NCBI GenBank assembly: GCA_035578155.1
Contig: JAPWDM010000016.1
Span: 12,878,608-12,942,607, forward strand
Origin: Brachynemurus nebulosus
Lineage: Eukaryota > Arthropoda > Insecta > Neuroptera > Myrmeleontidae
Direction of reading: 5' to 3'
Length of the DNA stretch: 64,000 nt
The first letter of the stretch is position 1; each line of letters opens with the position of its first letter. The translations under genes were made by a program, and so were the position numbers. Positions 1 to 15,427 of the stretch are shown here, piece by piece. Below the pieces are notes generated by a model. It was not told the DNA's origin. It ran no database searches and worked only from the letters and a program-made list of their open reading frames with translations.

Positions 1-11
1 CGTATGTAATA

Positions 12-820
<809 letters not shown>

Positions 821-988
821 ATATACCAAGGGACTAAAGTGTGAGTTTTAATCCCGAGTGTGAAGTTTGAAAGATTTTGAAATTTTTTAGGCCCTTGGGA
901 CTATCAGTGAATTTTTTAGTCCCTTGGCACTAAAAATTACACTTTACTCCCTATTACGAGGGACGCAAGTCTTTTAGTCCCGGTATTG
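821..988. repeat. Small fold-back repeat with GGGACTAAA motifs
   Basis: The left end (ATACCAAGGGACTAAAG) and the inverse of the right end (ATACCGGGACTAAAAG) match. An internal inverted copy of CCAAGGGACTAAA lies at 915-927. This looks like a small palindromic MITE. No target duplication was established. Confidence 0.4.
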
Positions 989-1536
989 CAAAAAGGTCAA
1001 TTATATCTGTGTTTTAAAAATTCATCCCCTAAGGGCGTAGAATAAAGGATGAAAGTTTATATTGAGAGTATGTCATTTTTCAAATTAAGAATGTTGAAGT
1101 TGTTATTAGAGCTTCTGAAGAACTTTGAAACTAACAATAAGTATCAAATAAAAAAATACGTTTTGACTGATTTAAGGGTTGATTTATCAAAAGAAAAATG
1201 TCATGGATTGGCCTGAAAATTAATGAAAGAACGAAACGTGCCTAATAACTGAAGTGAAAGAAAGAAATTAAGAGATCAGAGAACAATCGGGCGGTTCTTG
1301 AGATGCTGCTGATGGGAAATCTCATCGGGTACACGACTAGTAACGTATCAATTATGTACCCTTTTACAATTGACTATCTGTAAAAAGTACAATAATTATT
1401 GCCAGTAGCAAATACATATAATATGGTACATACATAACATATTTATACATATGTATATGTATAGTATAATTGGTATCACTATGCACATGATGCACATTGT
1501 AAAATACATAATATGTACGTATCATATACATGTATA

Positions 1537-1741
1537 CCTCTTTTCAGATACAGTTGATCATGAGTTTTCGTTAAAAAATTAAATAATTCTTATATTCGAA
1601 ACAAATAAATCTTCTATTCTTTTCTAAAAATAAATTGCAAATTTAAAATTTACATAAATGCAATAATAAAAGAGATCAAGCCAAGAAAACGGAAATTATT
1701 TAAATTCAAAGTGACGAAGCATGGTTAAATTTAACTGAAAT
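1537..1741. repeat. Dispersed repeat family A, copy 1
   Basis: About 205 bp starting CCTCTTTTCAGATA. It is highly similar, in the same orientation, to 54,585-54,790. It has no reading frame and no obvious terminal repeats. The family is unidentified. Confidence 0.8.
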
Positions 1742-3390
1742 GAACCATACATACATATTATTTTAAACATCAATACAAATATATCGTTAGAGCAAACGTT
1801 TAAACGCCATTCTATAAGCATTATTTATAGCCATTGTAAGCTTATGACAACAACAAAACACAGCCTGCTGCAATGTACACTGTACACTATGTATTATGTG
1901 CTATCTGTACTTCTGGATGTGTACTTTGCTTATTACACATAGAACATACCTACACATTATTTGTGCCCGCTTGGCTCATTGTTGCACAGCGTAGCCGCCA
2001 TGTAAATAACACTTAACGTATTATGATTATTAATCCGTTATATAAACATATGTCATCATTTTGTTTAACTATAATATATATGTTACGTTATGTACACCCT
2101 GTGTGACATGCCCATCTCCACCCCACACCCACACCCCCAAAAGCCCTCGGTTGCACCTATATGTCGCACAAATAAACATTATAGTTGTGCAGCATATACA
2201 TACATATATATGTAGATGCATAATAGTATTCGTTGTGCAATATTTGTGCAGCAGCGGCCACTACCTACCTCGTTCTGAATTCGTTGTTCACATTCGTTGT
2301 CATAATTTGTCCTAAACGTCTGAATATCACTGCTACGATCACTAACACCCTTCACCGCCCGCTTGACCGCCAGTCATTAGAACATATTGTTGTTGATATT
2401 AATAATTATTTATATTAGAACCATTTTATGCAAACACGGTAACGTACTGTGAACAAAACAATTAATTAAATTAACTAATTGAAATTCATTTAAAATTATT
2501 AAGTATCTCAAAGCTTCCCTAATCATATTTTGTGATAAGATTTATTTCATTGTCAATACGTAATTATGTGTTTAATAGCATTGTATGAATGAGCTGATTC
2601 GAAGGACCAAAATATAAACGTGTGAATTAATAATAAAGTCATTTAAAATTGGTTTTCTGCGTAGAGTGTAATTTGTAGCTGCTAACAGCGTAAGTATAGT
2701 CAGCACTTTATTTTGGAATAAACCTTAAAAATGTTAAGTCAGAAAAACGACTAGCTTTGTTTAAGGTAGTTGGTCCGAAAAACGATTTTTCAAAGGATTT
2801 TAACGAAACTTCTCTAGACATTTATTTAATTCAATACCAATAATACGAGCCTATACCGAAAAAAAATTGACCGCCCCAATTTTGAGAAAAACGGTTTCAA
2901 AGTTTTGTAATTTTAACACGGGCTCTTATGGGAAGTTGATATATTCACACAATTTTTTGAATAAAATGAAAACGTGTCGCAGGAATTTGATAAAAATTTA
3001 ATATGTTGTTAATAAAATACAAAGTTACAAACCTTATTTAATAACAAATAAAAAAATTACTGACCGCGCCGTTTTTGAAATATAATTTATAAATATCATT
3101 TTACAACATTTTTACAACGCTTTTTCAACAATGCTTTTATATTGCTACAACATAAGTGCGCGGAAATAACTGAAAAATATTAATATATTATTTAATTTTT
3201 GATGAAAGAAAATTTTTTCGCTTAGCTGTACTTTTGTACCTGACTATCTCGCACCAAATACTTTAATTAAATATTAAACTTATCTATTTATTTGTTGTAA
3301 AAATAATTTTAGCTGATTTTTCTCCAAAAAGAAAACATAATCGAGAAATTACAGCTTTACACAAGTTTTCGTAATTAAGTTTGAAAATTT
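1742..3390. other. Intergenic, no gene recognised
   Basis: About 2,061-2,420 is slightly richer in GC, but the open frames there are short and have no recognisable composition. About 2,740-3,270 is rich in homopolymers and looks like old repeat material. Nothing is annotated with confidence. Confidence 0.5.
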
Positions 3391-3404
3391 GCTCCCAAAT
3401 GATT

Positions 3405-3600
3405 TCAGTACCAGAAACCTTAGCCGGTCCCAAGCCCGTGTTGAAAAAGGAGAAGGGAACCCAATTTGAGGTCATGCGACCCGTGCCGAGGAGTGCGTGG
3501 CGGTGGGGGAGCACCGTCTCTTACGGAGCCTCTTGGATACCTACCGACCTCCAAGAGTACCTAGCCTTAGTCCGATATGCAGGCTCTGTGCACGGTTAAA
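3405..3600 (+). other. GC-rich island with GCCGGTCCCAAGCCC motif
   Basis: A sharply bounded GC-rich block in AT-rich surroundings. It contains GCCGGTCCCAAGCCC followed by an A/G-rich tract and several short complementary segments. The motif resembles sequences I associate with the 5' ends of some ingi-type and other non-LTR retrotransposons that carry HDV-like ribozymes. This identification is an inference. The two opposite open frames across it (76 and 72 codons) look incidental. Confidence 0.3.
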
Positions 3601-4032
3601 AATATAGGATTAATAAGTAATCTACAGAGGTTACATATATGGCAACACCAAAATTTTATTAAAATCTAATCGATTCCATATATTAAAAAATTCATTGTAA
3701 TATAACTGATATTAAAAATTAATTGAACTTAGTTTAGAGTCACAAAACCTAATTTTATTCCAATTGTATTGCAAACTAATACTATGAATATTACGATTCT
3801 AAATTCAAAAGGTATTAAAAATAAGTAACGGTGGATTATATTTTAAACCAAATATGTATTAAAAGATAGGTTTCTTTGGTTTGAAATTTTAATATTGTCT
3901 GTATTAAAATCTAATATTTTAATTACTAAATATTGTAATGAAGGTTATATTGAAACTCAATTGCATTTTTGTATTACCAACATTTTATTGATTTTTTTCA
4001 CAATAAACAATGAATTTTAAAAAGTCAATTTT

Positions 4033-4220
4033 TTAAAAAAAAAAAAGATCTTCCGGGCTTAGCTCATGGTCTGTTTCTTCTTGAACGTTTTCAGTAGATT
4101 CTTCTGATTTTTTCCTTTTTCTTGAACTATAATTTTTCTTAATAGTAGAATAAAACCTGTAAATAAAGGAGAAAGTTAGTAGAATTATTGTTAAATGTTA
4201 GTTGCAAAGACTTACCACAT
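4033..4220 (-). CDS. Candidate short spliced coding fragment, unidentified
   Basis: On the minus strand an ATG at 4,220-4,218 is followed after five bases by a GTAAGT donor (4,215-4,210). A 59-bp intron ends in TTTACAG (4,157), then a 124-nt second exon runs to a TAA at 4,035-4,033. The product would be about 43 residues, lysine/arginine-rich and then acidic (RKRKKSEESTENVQEE is visible). An AATAAA on the same strand lies about 35-40 nt further on. An in-frame TAG lies shortly upstream of the ATG, so either this is a very small ORF or the first exon joins an upstream exon not seen here. It could be a decayed 3' end of a host gene or a transposon gene. No family is recognised. Confidence 0.25.
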
Positions 4221-4309
4221 AATTGAAGTGCTTAAATTCTATGCTGACTGCTACGCCGAAGTTGTGCGGGTAAATAATTTTAATTTTGATATAAATAAAA
4301 ATCAGAACA

Positions 4310-4398
4310 CTTCGCTCTTGTCTGGTAGATCTTGAGTTCGAAACCAAACGGGAGAGATACGTTATCTAAATTACGATACGGCTCATCTATCAATAATC
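4310..4398 (+). repeat. tRNA-derived SINE fragment
   Basis: Contains CTTGTCTGGTAGATCTTGAG, GTTCGAAACC (box B-like) and downstream ATCTAAATTACGATACGGCTC. It matches the 3' two thirds of the SINE-like units at 15,325-15,427 and 23,789-23,891. The box A part is missing. Confidence 0.6.
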
Positions 4399-4399
4399 A

Positions 4400-5375
4400 T
4401 TCCATTATCAAAATCAGCTATGTTTTACATCAAACGATACCGTAGTAGATACGCACCTAGAAAATAGATAAAAAAAATCAGAATACTTTTCCATATATCG
4501 TTTTATACTTAAAATCGATATTACGTACCTTATATAAAAACCTGAGTTAAAAAATAATTTGAATTTTTATATTGATAAACAATATCAACTATTATTTCAG
4601 GAATCCATGTCAGTTGTATCAAAATTTCAATAAAAAGAAAATATTTTGCGAATGAACAATAATTTATTTAATAACGGCAATGACTATACAAACGTTTAAC
4701 AATTGAAATTACATTTTTAATTTTAAATATTTAAGCATTTATATTTAAATGTTTTAAACCCGACCGAAGTTACGAAAATTAACAAAATAATTGAACAAAA
4801 AAGCAACGAGTTCTGTTTGTGTATGACTGGTACGCATTTAGGTATATACATATACCTACATATTTTGATACCCCGTGAGAAATGTCCTTGATGTTAAATA
4901 ATAATAATTGACCAACAGAGAAAACAATACTGTAAATTAAATGGGCTGGAGTGAGAAGGACATAATAACAAATTGGGTATGCACGTGTCACTAACACAAC
5001 ACAAAACACACTGATCTGATTGAATCCAAATTAAGATTAAAATCTAACTATTCTTTAATTTGGAATTAAAAAATGTATATAATTTGGATTATGTTTTATT
5101 ATTTTTTTGGTTTCGTTTTTATGATTTAATAATTTTGTATTATATTTTAATCAAAAATGGTTTAAATTATGGAAAATAATATAATTAGATTAAATCTGAA
5201 TATCAAGAAATATTGGAAATATTTTAATATAAGTGCAAGATTTAATTTTAGTATTTTAATGTTTAGTTTTTTCAGTAAGTTAAGGTTGGATTAAAAAATT
5301 AGTCCAAGATTTTTAACCGTGTGGCTGCTTTTTAAACTTTTATGGATAAAAAAAAAAGAAATTTAAAAAGAAAAA
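4400..5375. other. AT-rich intergenic sequence
   Basis: No supported gene or structured repeat seen. Confidence 0.5.
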
Positions 5376-5639
5376 ACTTACGCAGAGGTATCCCAGAACT
5401 CTACGGCAAACCAAGACTCAACTCCGCAGGCTAGTGGACAAATGTGCGGAGGATAACGCAGAACCAATTCTGTGCTGCGATTCGAACGCACATCATTAGA
5501 TGGGGGGCAGTACTGACACCAACCACAGAGGTGAGTTACTACTTGATTTCGTAGTAGATAGTAATTTATTTAGATATAATCAATCAAGTAAACAAACCTA
5601 CCTACTTTTATTACCTCGGTAAAAAAAGGAAATATTAGA

Positions 5640-8620
5640 CATAATGCTATCCACTTCTCGGATCCGTAGATGGATCAAAAATTGGGATGTAGACGAGAAG
5701 CCTTCAATAGTAGACCATCAGGTACGTTGGTTTTAATATAGAGTCAGACACAATAGTTGAGAGGACATTTAGAGATCCAAGGAGGACGAACTGGATTAGT
5801 TACAGAGAGGAACTTCAAGGATATATAAATGTCCCTCCTTCTAAAGTTAGAGACACATATGACTTGGAGATAGCATCAGAGACCTTACATCAGTCGCTAA
5901 CTGAGTCATACCAAAATAACAGTCCGCTGCTATCGAGGAAAGTTAAACATCATTGTGTATGGCGGAGCAATGAACTTACTAAGCAGAGACAAGCTATTCG
6001 GAAAATCTTTAGAAGAGTTAAACAGACTGATGAGTGACGTGAATATAAATGCAAACTCATGGAATACAAGAAGGCTGTTAGAAGGGCAAAACGGAATTCG
6101 TGGAGGAAGTTCTGTGAAGATACTGAAACAATATCAGGTTGAGCTAGACTTCATAAAATTCTTAAGGATGACATACCAAATACTGTGAGCACCTTAAGGA
6201 TGAATTTTAGAGATTACACCAGAACTGGTCGTTGAAAATTTGGTGAAAACATACTTCCCCAATTCAAAAATAGTGAGTGTTGACAATGATATGCACCATA
6301 TTGGACCTCTTAAAAGAGTGAGAAAGGAACATTGGATGCTTGATAAACAGATAATTACACAAAACAAAATTATATGGGCTATAAACTTTTTTGAACCATA
6401 TAAATCACTAGGCCCTGATGGCATATTACCGTGTATGCTGCAAAGTTAATCAACATGGTTGCTGCAATCCTGTGTGTTATCTTTAGAGCACGTTTGGCTC
6501 TTGGACATGTACCAAACCTATGGAAAAAGACTAAGGTGATTTTTATATCTAAGCGTGGCAAAACTTGTTATGGCCAGGCAAAAAGCTTTAGACCCATGAA
6601 TCTATCATCTTTCATATTGAAAGTAATGGAAAAGGTCATTGATAGGCACATTGGAAATATAAGAACATTTCATAATGCCTATCAACCAGGAAAATCTGCA
6701 GAGTTGGCTCTACACCATCTAGTTAGGAAGATAGAAAAAGCAATGGAAAACAAGGAAATAGCTTTAGCAGCTTTTCTTGGAATTGAGGGAGCTTTCGATA
6801 ACACCTCATATACATCGATTACCAACGAAGTGTTAGAACGGGGAATTAACCCAATAATCTGCAATTGGATTAATACACTTCTTGCGGATAGGGTCATTCA
6901 AACTAGTTTCACATGAAGAGACAATTGAGGCAAAACCTACAGAATCTTGTAGTTGACGACCTCATTACGGAATTAAATGAACTATGCCTAAGGATATGCT
7001 AATGACATAGCCATTCTTATTAGGGGCATGGACATTAACACGATTTTTGATCTTATGCAACAGGCCTTTGATAAAATTGGTAACTGGTGCATGGACAGGA
7101 ATTTAAGTATAAATCCTCAAAAGACCAATCTTGTACGTTTTACACACAGAAGATTGGGATTCGATATGCTTAAAACGCCAACATTATTTAGTGACAATGT
7201 CAATATTACGAGGGAGGTTAAATATCTGGGAATTATACCAGACAGCAAATTAACCTGGAATCAACATATTGACTACAAAATCAACCAACCCAAAACTGGT
7301 CTATCAAGATATAAGCGAGTGCTTGGAAAAAAGTGAGGACTGAGTACGGGTCATTGGATATGTACTACGGCAATCAGACCCATCATAACATATCCAGCGG
7401 TTGGTGAAAGAAGACTAGCAGGAAACTGTAAAAACCAGACTGGAGAGCTTACAACGCTCAGCATGTCTTGGAATTAAAGGGGCAATGTCATCCACACCCA
7501 CAAAAGTAATTGAAATCATTCTGTTATTAACTTTTTTAAATATATTCGTGGAGTTGCCAAAATGACAGCCTACAGGCTAGAGAAGGCTGGGCAGTGGCTT
7601 AAGATTCATTATGGGTCTTCCCATATCTCTTCAGTATCTCTCATGAAATATGTAGCAAAATTCTACAAATGTCATCTGACATTTTAGAAACTAAATACCT
7701 CTTTGAAAGGCCATTTGAAATTAGAATCACACCGCGAACTTAATGGCGAGAGGAAAACACGTAACATGGAAGTGGGGATATAATATGATACACTGATGGT
7801 TCCAAAATCATTCGCCGAGCAGGAGCGGGCCTATTTGATCTAAGTTCAGCAGTTGAAATTTCTCAACATCTGGGGCAGTATGCTACAGTGTTCCAAGCAG
7901 AAGTGTTCGCAATAGTTAACTAAGTTTCTATGAAAATATAAGAAGATCTTATCGAAATAGGCATATTTTTATTTTCAGTGGTAGTTAGGCAGCACTCGAA
8001 GCTATGAACTCATTTCAGGTTAAGTCAAGACTTATCTTAGAGTGTAGGGAACTCCTATAAGAACTAGGTAGTGAGAACAGAGTCTCTCTGATATGAGTAC
8101 CAGGTCATGTGGGAGCTGATGGCAATGAGAATGTTAACAAACTTGCAAGACAAGGTGCATTAAAAGTTTACTACAGTACAGAATTATATTGTGGCATAAC
8201 GATTAGAACTGCCAAAGGGAAAATTGTTGAAGCCATGATAAACGAAACAACTGTAGTTTGGAGGAACACTGCAGAGCAAAGACATGCGAGGCTTATGATT
8301 AAAGGACCGTCCATCTAGTTATCATCCAAAATTCTACAACTGAATAAAACGAACATAAAAGCTATAGTGGGTTTTCTTACTGGACACTATCACTTAAGGA
8401 AGCATCCGCATCGAATGGGAATTTATAGAGAAGAACGAGTATGCAGGGAATGTGGGGTGGAAGAGGAAACGGTCCACCACATTCTATTTGAATGCGAGGC
8501 TTAGGCTCGCATTAGGCACTCTATATTGGGATTGGGTACAGAGCTTGAGACTATTCATCGGGATCCCGTAAGGGTTCTAACTGACTTCATCAAAGGAGCG
8601 GGCCTCTAACGCATAACTGA
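5640..8620 (+). pseudogene. Decayed I-type non-LTR retrotransposon (EN-RT-RNase H)
   Basis: Pieces of one polyprotein appear in order on the plus strand but in several frames with stops. The end of the endonuclease/linker lies at about 5,640-6,180. Reverse transcriptase pieces lie at 6,431-6,916 (motif A is altered to FLGIEGAFDN, where D is expected near the start) and 7,028-7,336 (thumb region, VKYLGI then LTWNQHI). An RNase H start with YTDGSK is at about 7,788, and the RNase H end is at 8,109-8,318 (GADGNENVNKLARQGA). A Cys/His tail follows at about 8,440-8,505 (VCRECG, then HHILFEC). The presence of RNase H points to the I/R1/LOA group. Multiple frameshifts and nonsense codons make it inactive. 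The 5' limit is uncertain; GC-richer sequence from about 5,376 may belong to it. Confidence 0.85.
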
Positions 8621-8796
8621 TGAATAAACGGGGTTATTGCACAATATTCCACTAAGAGTCAGTTCATGGACTGACAAGATACCCCTCCCCCACCCCTACG
8701 AAGAAGAATACCAAAAATCTTAAAAGTACTAAATATAAATCATCTTTAATAATAATCATTCAGATATTTTTAGTAATAATTCGTAAGGTTCATTTA

Positions 8797-9385
8797 TGTC
8801 TACAGACACTGAACGTCACAGACACGTATCGTGGCAGACACGATCACAGAATATATCAGAAACAATGCTACTATTTCTTTTCTGTAATCACCAGTGTGCA
8901 TTTCTGGGCACGTTAGGCTACTTTGTATGCAGTCACTCGGTGGCAGTGAGCCGATGCGTATTAATTGTTAGTCAATTGTTTATATTGTTATTGTTACAGT
9001 CGATCAGCGGCTTCACTCACAGTATCTATACACGTATCTATGTATGGTGTATGTATGCGCGACACGCTTACATTCATATATATCACACAAATGCAAACAC
9101 AAACAGTGTGTCGCCACATGACACATTGTCTATCCTTTTTTGATTACACTGGTTTCAGTAGTATGTATAGAGATAGCAATGTTCTCTCTGATCTCTATGG
9201 ACACGACAAATATTGTTTAATGCTTTCCTTATGAACACATTCATATACGAGGTAACGTAAGCGCACAGACATGGATAGACTCTATATAATATGAAATGAA
9301 TATGTTCATAGGAAAAGCATTAAACAATACATATTTATCGCGTCTGCCACGGTACGTGTCTGTGACGCTCAATGTCTGTACACGA
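8797..9385. mobile_element. Fold-back element with about 48-bp terminal inverted repeats
   Basis: The left arm (8,797-8,847) and the inverse of the right arm (9,337-9,385) share CGTCACAGACACGTAYCGTGG and its flanks. A second internal inverted repeat (AATATTGTTTAATGCTTT, 9,205-9,230, against its inverse at about 9,300-9,335) makes the right half a hairpin. It encodes nothing recognisable. Superfamily unknown. Confidence 0.7.
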
Positions 9386-12600
<3,215 letters not shown>

Positions 12601-12602
12601 TA

Positions 12603-12811
12603 AGGTGTCTCATAAATAATGTCGGTTTTCAATATTCACTTTGTTTATTTAATAGTCATACAAAAAGAAAATCTTAATATTCAAAGTATAGTTCGTCGTA
12701 TTTTATAGTCCTGACCTAACGTTCAGCTAGTTCTCTGAGGCCTTTCGACCTGTATAAAATAAAGCGTAGTAAATTGTTAGTCATGAAACCAACATTACTT
12801 ATGAGACACTC
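12603..12811. mobile_element. Internally deleted mariner-type element
   Basis: Terminal inverted repeats of about 29 bp (left GTGTCTCATAAATAATGTCG; the right inverse differs at a few bases) are flanked by TA on both sides (12,601-12,602 and 12,812-12,813), as expected for mariner insertions. At 209 bp it is far shorter than a complete copy of about 1.3 kb. Its interior keeps the end of a transposase frame. Confidence 0.8.
12674..12748 (-). pseudogene. Mariner transposase C-terminal remnant
   Basis: Inside the deleted mariner element the minus strand encodes SKGLRELAER, then an in-frame TAG, then VRTIKYDELYFEY and a stop. This matches the usual last 25 residues of mariner transposases, where a conserved Trp follows the Arg; here the Trp codon is the TAG. 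The catalytic part (DD34D) is absent. Confidence 0.75.
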
Positions 12812-12813
12812 TA

Positions 12814-13970
12814 ATAATTTGGTTGAATTTTGTGAGCATCAAAATCACACACAAATATATAATCTTAATATATATGTTAAACCAGACACAATTATATATT
12901 TTATACACATATTATATTTTAAACACAATACAATTTACATTTAAAAAAATTATATTAAAAACGTCATTTAACCCTGTTAGTTTTATAAAATTTCAAATAT
13001 GTTTACATGATATCTATACTGGGCCGTTTTAAACAAACAACTACATATGTGATACGTTTTTTTTTTTTCAATTTGAAATAATTTACAACAAAGAATTTTT
13101 AAATTTCCAAATTTTCCGTTAATGTGATCTATATAAGGTTAAGAAAATATTCACTACAAAATCGTGCATATATGCACCTAATATGCTTCAAGAAAATATT
13201 TATAGGTTCAAATTTATCTTAAAAAACAAAATATGCATTATTTATGCAAATATTCATTAAAGATTAACAGATATGTGTATTTAATATACCTTGAAAAAAT
13301 TGAAAATAATACTTCAAACGTTGTCGTCATATTAAAACAATACATCTACTTAATAAATTTCTACCACTGACTGACTGACTGACTGACTTAAATAAATGAT
13401 TTTAACAGAATTTGAAAAAATAATTAAGTGGTTTTCAATTTGTTCTGCCAGAAAATTTTGTCGATGATCCGAAAGTAAATTTCTATATTTTGAAAACGAA
13501 TGTTACATAATGTTATCGGACAATATTTAAAAGAACCAATTATTTCTGGTGTGAAAAAATCAGAAATTTCTACGTCCAGGTTCCCTGAGATTATTTTGAA
13601 ATCTTAATTGGACAGAGTTATACCATTCTTTGTCATTGGAAAGAAGATGTACCGTTATTTACCTTAACCAATTAGGCTTAATTTGTTATTACATAACGTT
13701 GTTCAATTAAAGTTGTATAATCTTTATTTTTCGATAAAAATTCAACAAATATTTGTTTCACAAGCAGTAGCAGTAGTATCTTGTCCCAATTCAACTTTTA
13801 ATGTATTAACCACACTGATAGCTTCGTTTGAACTTAAATTAAGTTTAACTGTTTTAGATTAATTGTTGAAGTTAACAAGTGATTGTTAATTTAGTTATTT
13901 TGGTACAAATAAAAAAGTATGCAAATATATATTTTTTTCCAATCTTAATAATTTATTGTAAATTAAATAA
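12814..13970. other. AT-rich intergenic with (CTGA)n
   Basis: No gene recognised. A (CTGA)n run of about 23 bp lies at 13,366-13,388. Confidence 0.6.
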
Positions 13971-13976
13971 AATAAT
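13971..13976. other. Left 6-bp target duplication AATAAT
   Basis: Identical to 25,239-25,244. The pair brackets the palindromic element exactly at its 5'-AG termini. The local AT-rich context makes chance identity possible, but the agreement with the terminal repeat boundary is exact. Confidence 0.8.
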
Positions 13977-14099
13977 AGTAGTAGGTTTTGGAGAGTTTGG
14001 GAACCTCCATCCCTCCATCCGACTTTTTGAGCGACCTCGGATGGAGGCAAAACTACCGAGGCGGTTCTAGAAGCCTCCGGCGGTGGGTGGAGCAAAATT

Positions 14100-14370
14100 T
14101 TTTTCTAACCTAGCGGAACTTGATCCAACCTAAGAGAACCTAAGGAAATTTGGTGTAACCTAACAAATATTTTCTAACCTAAGAATTCCCTAATAGATGG
14201 CGCAGCCACCTTCGAGCTTTGTAAATTCACTGCTAGATGGCACAGCCACCTTTGATAGCGTTGCTGGTCTGGATTCCTGTGTGTAAGTTTGAAAAATTGT
14301 CAATAGATGGTGCTGAAAATCCTTTTTGATATTTAAAAGATGGCGTAGCTAGTACCGCGAACATTGTACC
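14100..14370 (+). repeat. Subterminal TTAGGTT and AGATGGCGC repeats, left arm
   Basis: Degenerate units of CTAACCTAAG (inverse CTTAGGTTAG) are followed by four AGATGG-type motifs with variants of GCGCAGCCACC. The inverse copy lies at about 24,846-25,116. Such subterminal repeats are typical of transposase or integrase binding regions, but their role here is inference. Confidence 0.6.
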
Positions 14371-14568
14371 TTGATTCATAATTTTATCATATTTTTATCT
14401 GAAAACAGGTTTATACAGGTTTCCTCTAACTAAAATCACATTTTTTTTTTAATTTTTAATTTTTATTTTTTTATTAAATAAAACATATTTTTAATTTTTT
14501 TTAATTTTTTTAAATTTTTTCTTATTTTAATAAATTTATTTAAAAGAAATATTTTACAATCAAAATGT

Positions 14569-15081
14569 TTAAATGTTATTACGATAATATTTGTATATGG
14601 ATATGACATTTTCCATGGCGCAAGTTGCTCCGGAATGATAGCCGCATCGAGGACTAGTGTATGTTGATGTTATGATTCTCAACTTAGGGCAAATTGTTAT
14701 TTCTTCAAAGTTCATTATGGGCGCTGACGGTAGTAGTCGTTTCAAATAGCGTACTTTTTCTTCTCCCTTCGCATAGATGATGCGAGTTCCGTGTAGATTG
14801 TTTATTAAAATGTATTGTAGTTCCTCGTATTCAATATGTCCATCCATCCGGGCGAACCCATGATGGTTTTTCCGTAACCAGCGAGCTGTGCGTTGATCCT
14901 TTTCACTTAATCCGCAAAACGGTATTGGTGATTTGAAAATATAGTGTTGTAGTATATAATCTTCACCACAATTTTCTTCGGAAGAATCGAATTTCAACAG
15001 AGCTAATTCCTTTATGTAGAATTTCCCATTTGTTGAATTTGGAAATCCTTGGAAGTCAACAATTGCTGCGTCGGTCTTCAT
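14569..15081 (-). CDS. Exonuclease-like small protein, left-arm copy
   Basis: A 170-residue complete frame, ATG to TAA, identical in sequence to the right-arm copy at 24,135-24,647. Residues 5-13 (AAIVDFQGF) and the Cys/His segment near residues 145-158 (CGYHSGATCAMENV) recall the first and last motifs of the DEDDh 3'-5' exonuclease (RNase H-like) fold. The usual D-x-E is D-F-Q, so activity is doubtful. A segment around 105-125 (RIIYAKGEEKVRYLKRLL) looks like the middle helix-strand unit. I do not recognise it as a known Polinton core protein. A TATA box and initiator lie 30-57 nt upstream (see 15,105-15,138). The frame is open and the protein conserved in both arms. Confidence 0.75.
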   Translation of the reverse strand: MKTDAAIVDFQGFPNSTNGKFYIKELALLKFDSSEENCGEDYILQHYIFKSPIPFCGLSEKDQRTARWLRKNHHGFARMDGHIEYEELQYILINNLHGTRIIYAKGEEKVRYLKRLLPSAPIMNFEEITICPKLRIITSTYTSPRCGYHSGATCAMENVISIYKYYRNNI

Positions 15082-15104
15082 TGTGCGTTGTCTAGAGCGA
15101 AACT

Positions 15105-15138
15105 GGCTGATTTATAGTCGGATTGTGATGCTTTTATA
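15105..15138 (-). promoter_or_regulatory. TATA box and initiator of the exonuclease-like gene, left
   Basis: On the minus strand TATAAAAG (15,138-15,131) is followed about 30 nt later by an ATCAGCC/CCAGTTT initiator-like sequence, then 25-30 nt to the ATG. This is the arrangement of an arthropod RNA polymerase II core promoter. It is mirrored at 24,078-24,111. Confidence 0.65.
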
Positions 15139-15324
15139 CATTTTTTGTAACAATATTCGTCAATGGATTATATTGAACCACACGGTCATGTAGTAGAAGA
15201 CAGAATGCTGATGTATTCTCCGGCACCTCCTTCAACGTTTTAAATTCAATTCGAATATCCGCCGGTCAACTTTTCAATGATTCGTTATCGTGTTATTTTA
15301 TTGTGTAAAATCAATTAGTTTGTC

Positions 15325-15427
15325 GACCCCGAGTTGGTGTAGTGGTTAGCAACTCCGCTCTTATCTGGTAGATTGTGAGTTCGAAACCAACCGGGGGAGA
15401 TTCGTCATCTACATTACTACGCCGCTC
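15325..15427 (+). repeat. tRNA-derived SINE-like unit, left arm
   Basis: Box A-like TGGTGTAGTGGTTAGC and box B-like GAGTTCGAAACC are spaced as in a tRNA gene. They are followed by the same tail as at 4,310-4,398. A standard cloverleaf is not evident, so this is a SINE head rather than a tRNA gene. It is present at the mirrored site in the right arm. Confidence 0.65.

Noticed and set aside
13366..13388. Possible CRISPR or satellite start at (CTGA)n
   Set aside because: Simple tetranucleotide repeat; no spacers, and the genome is eukaryotic.
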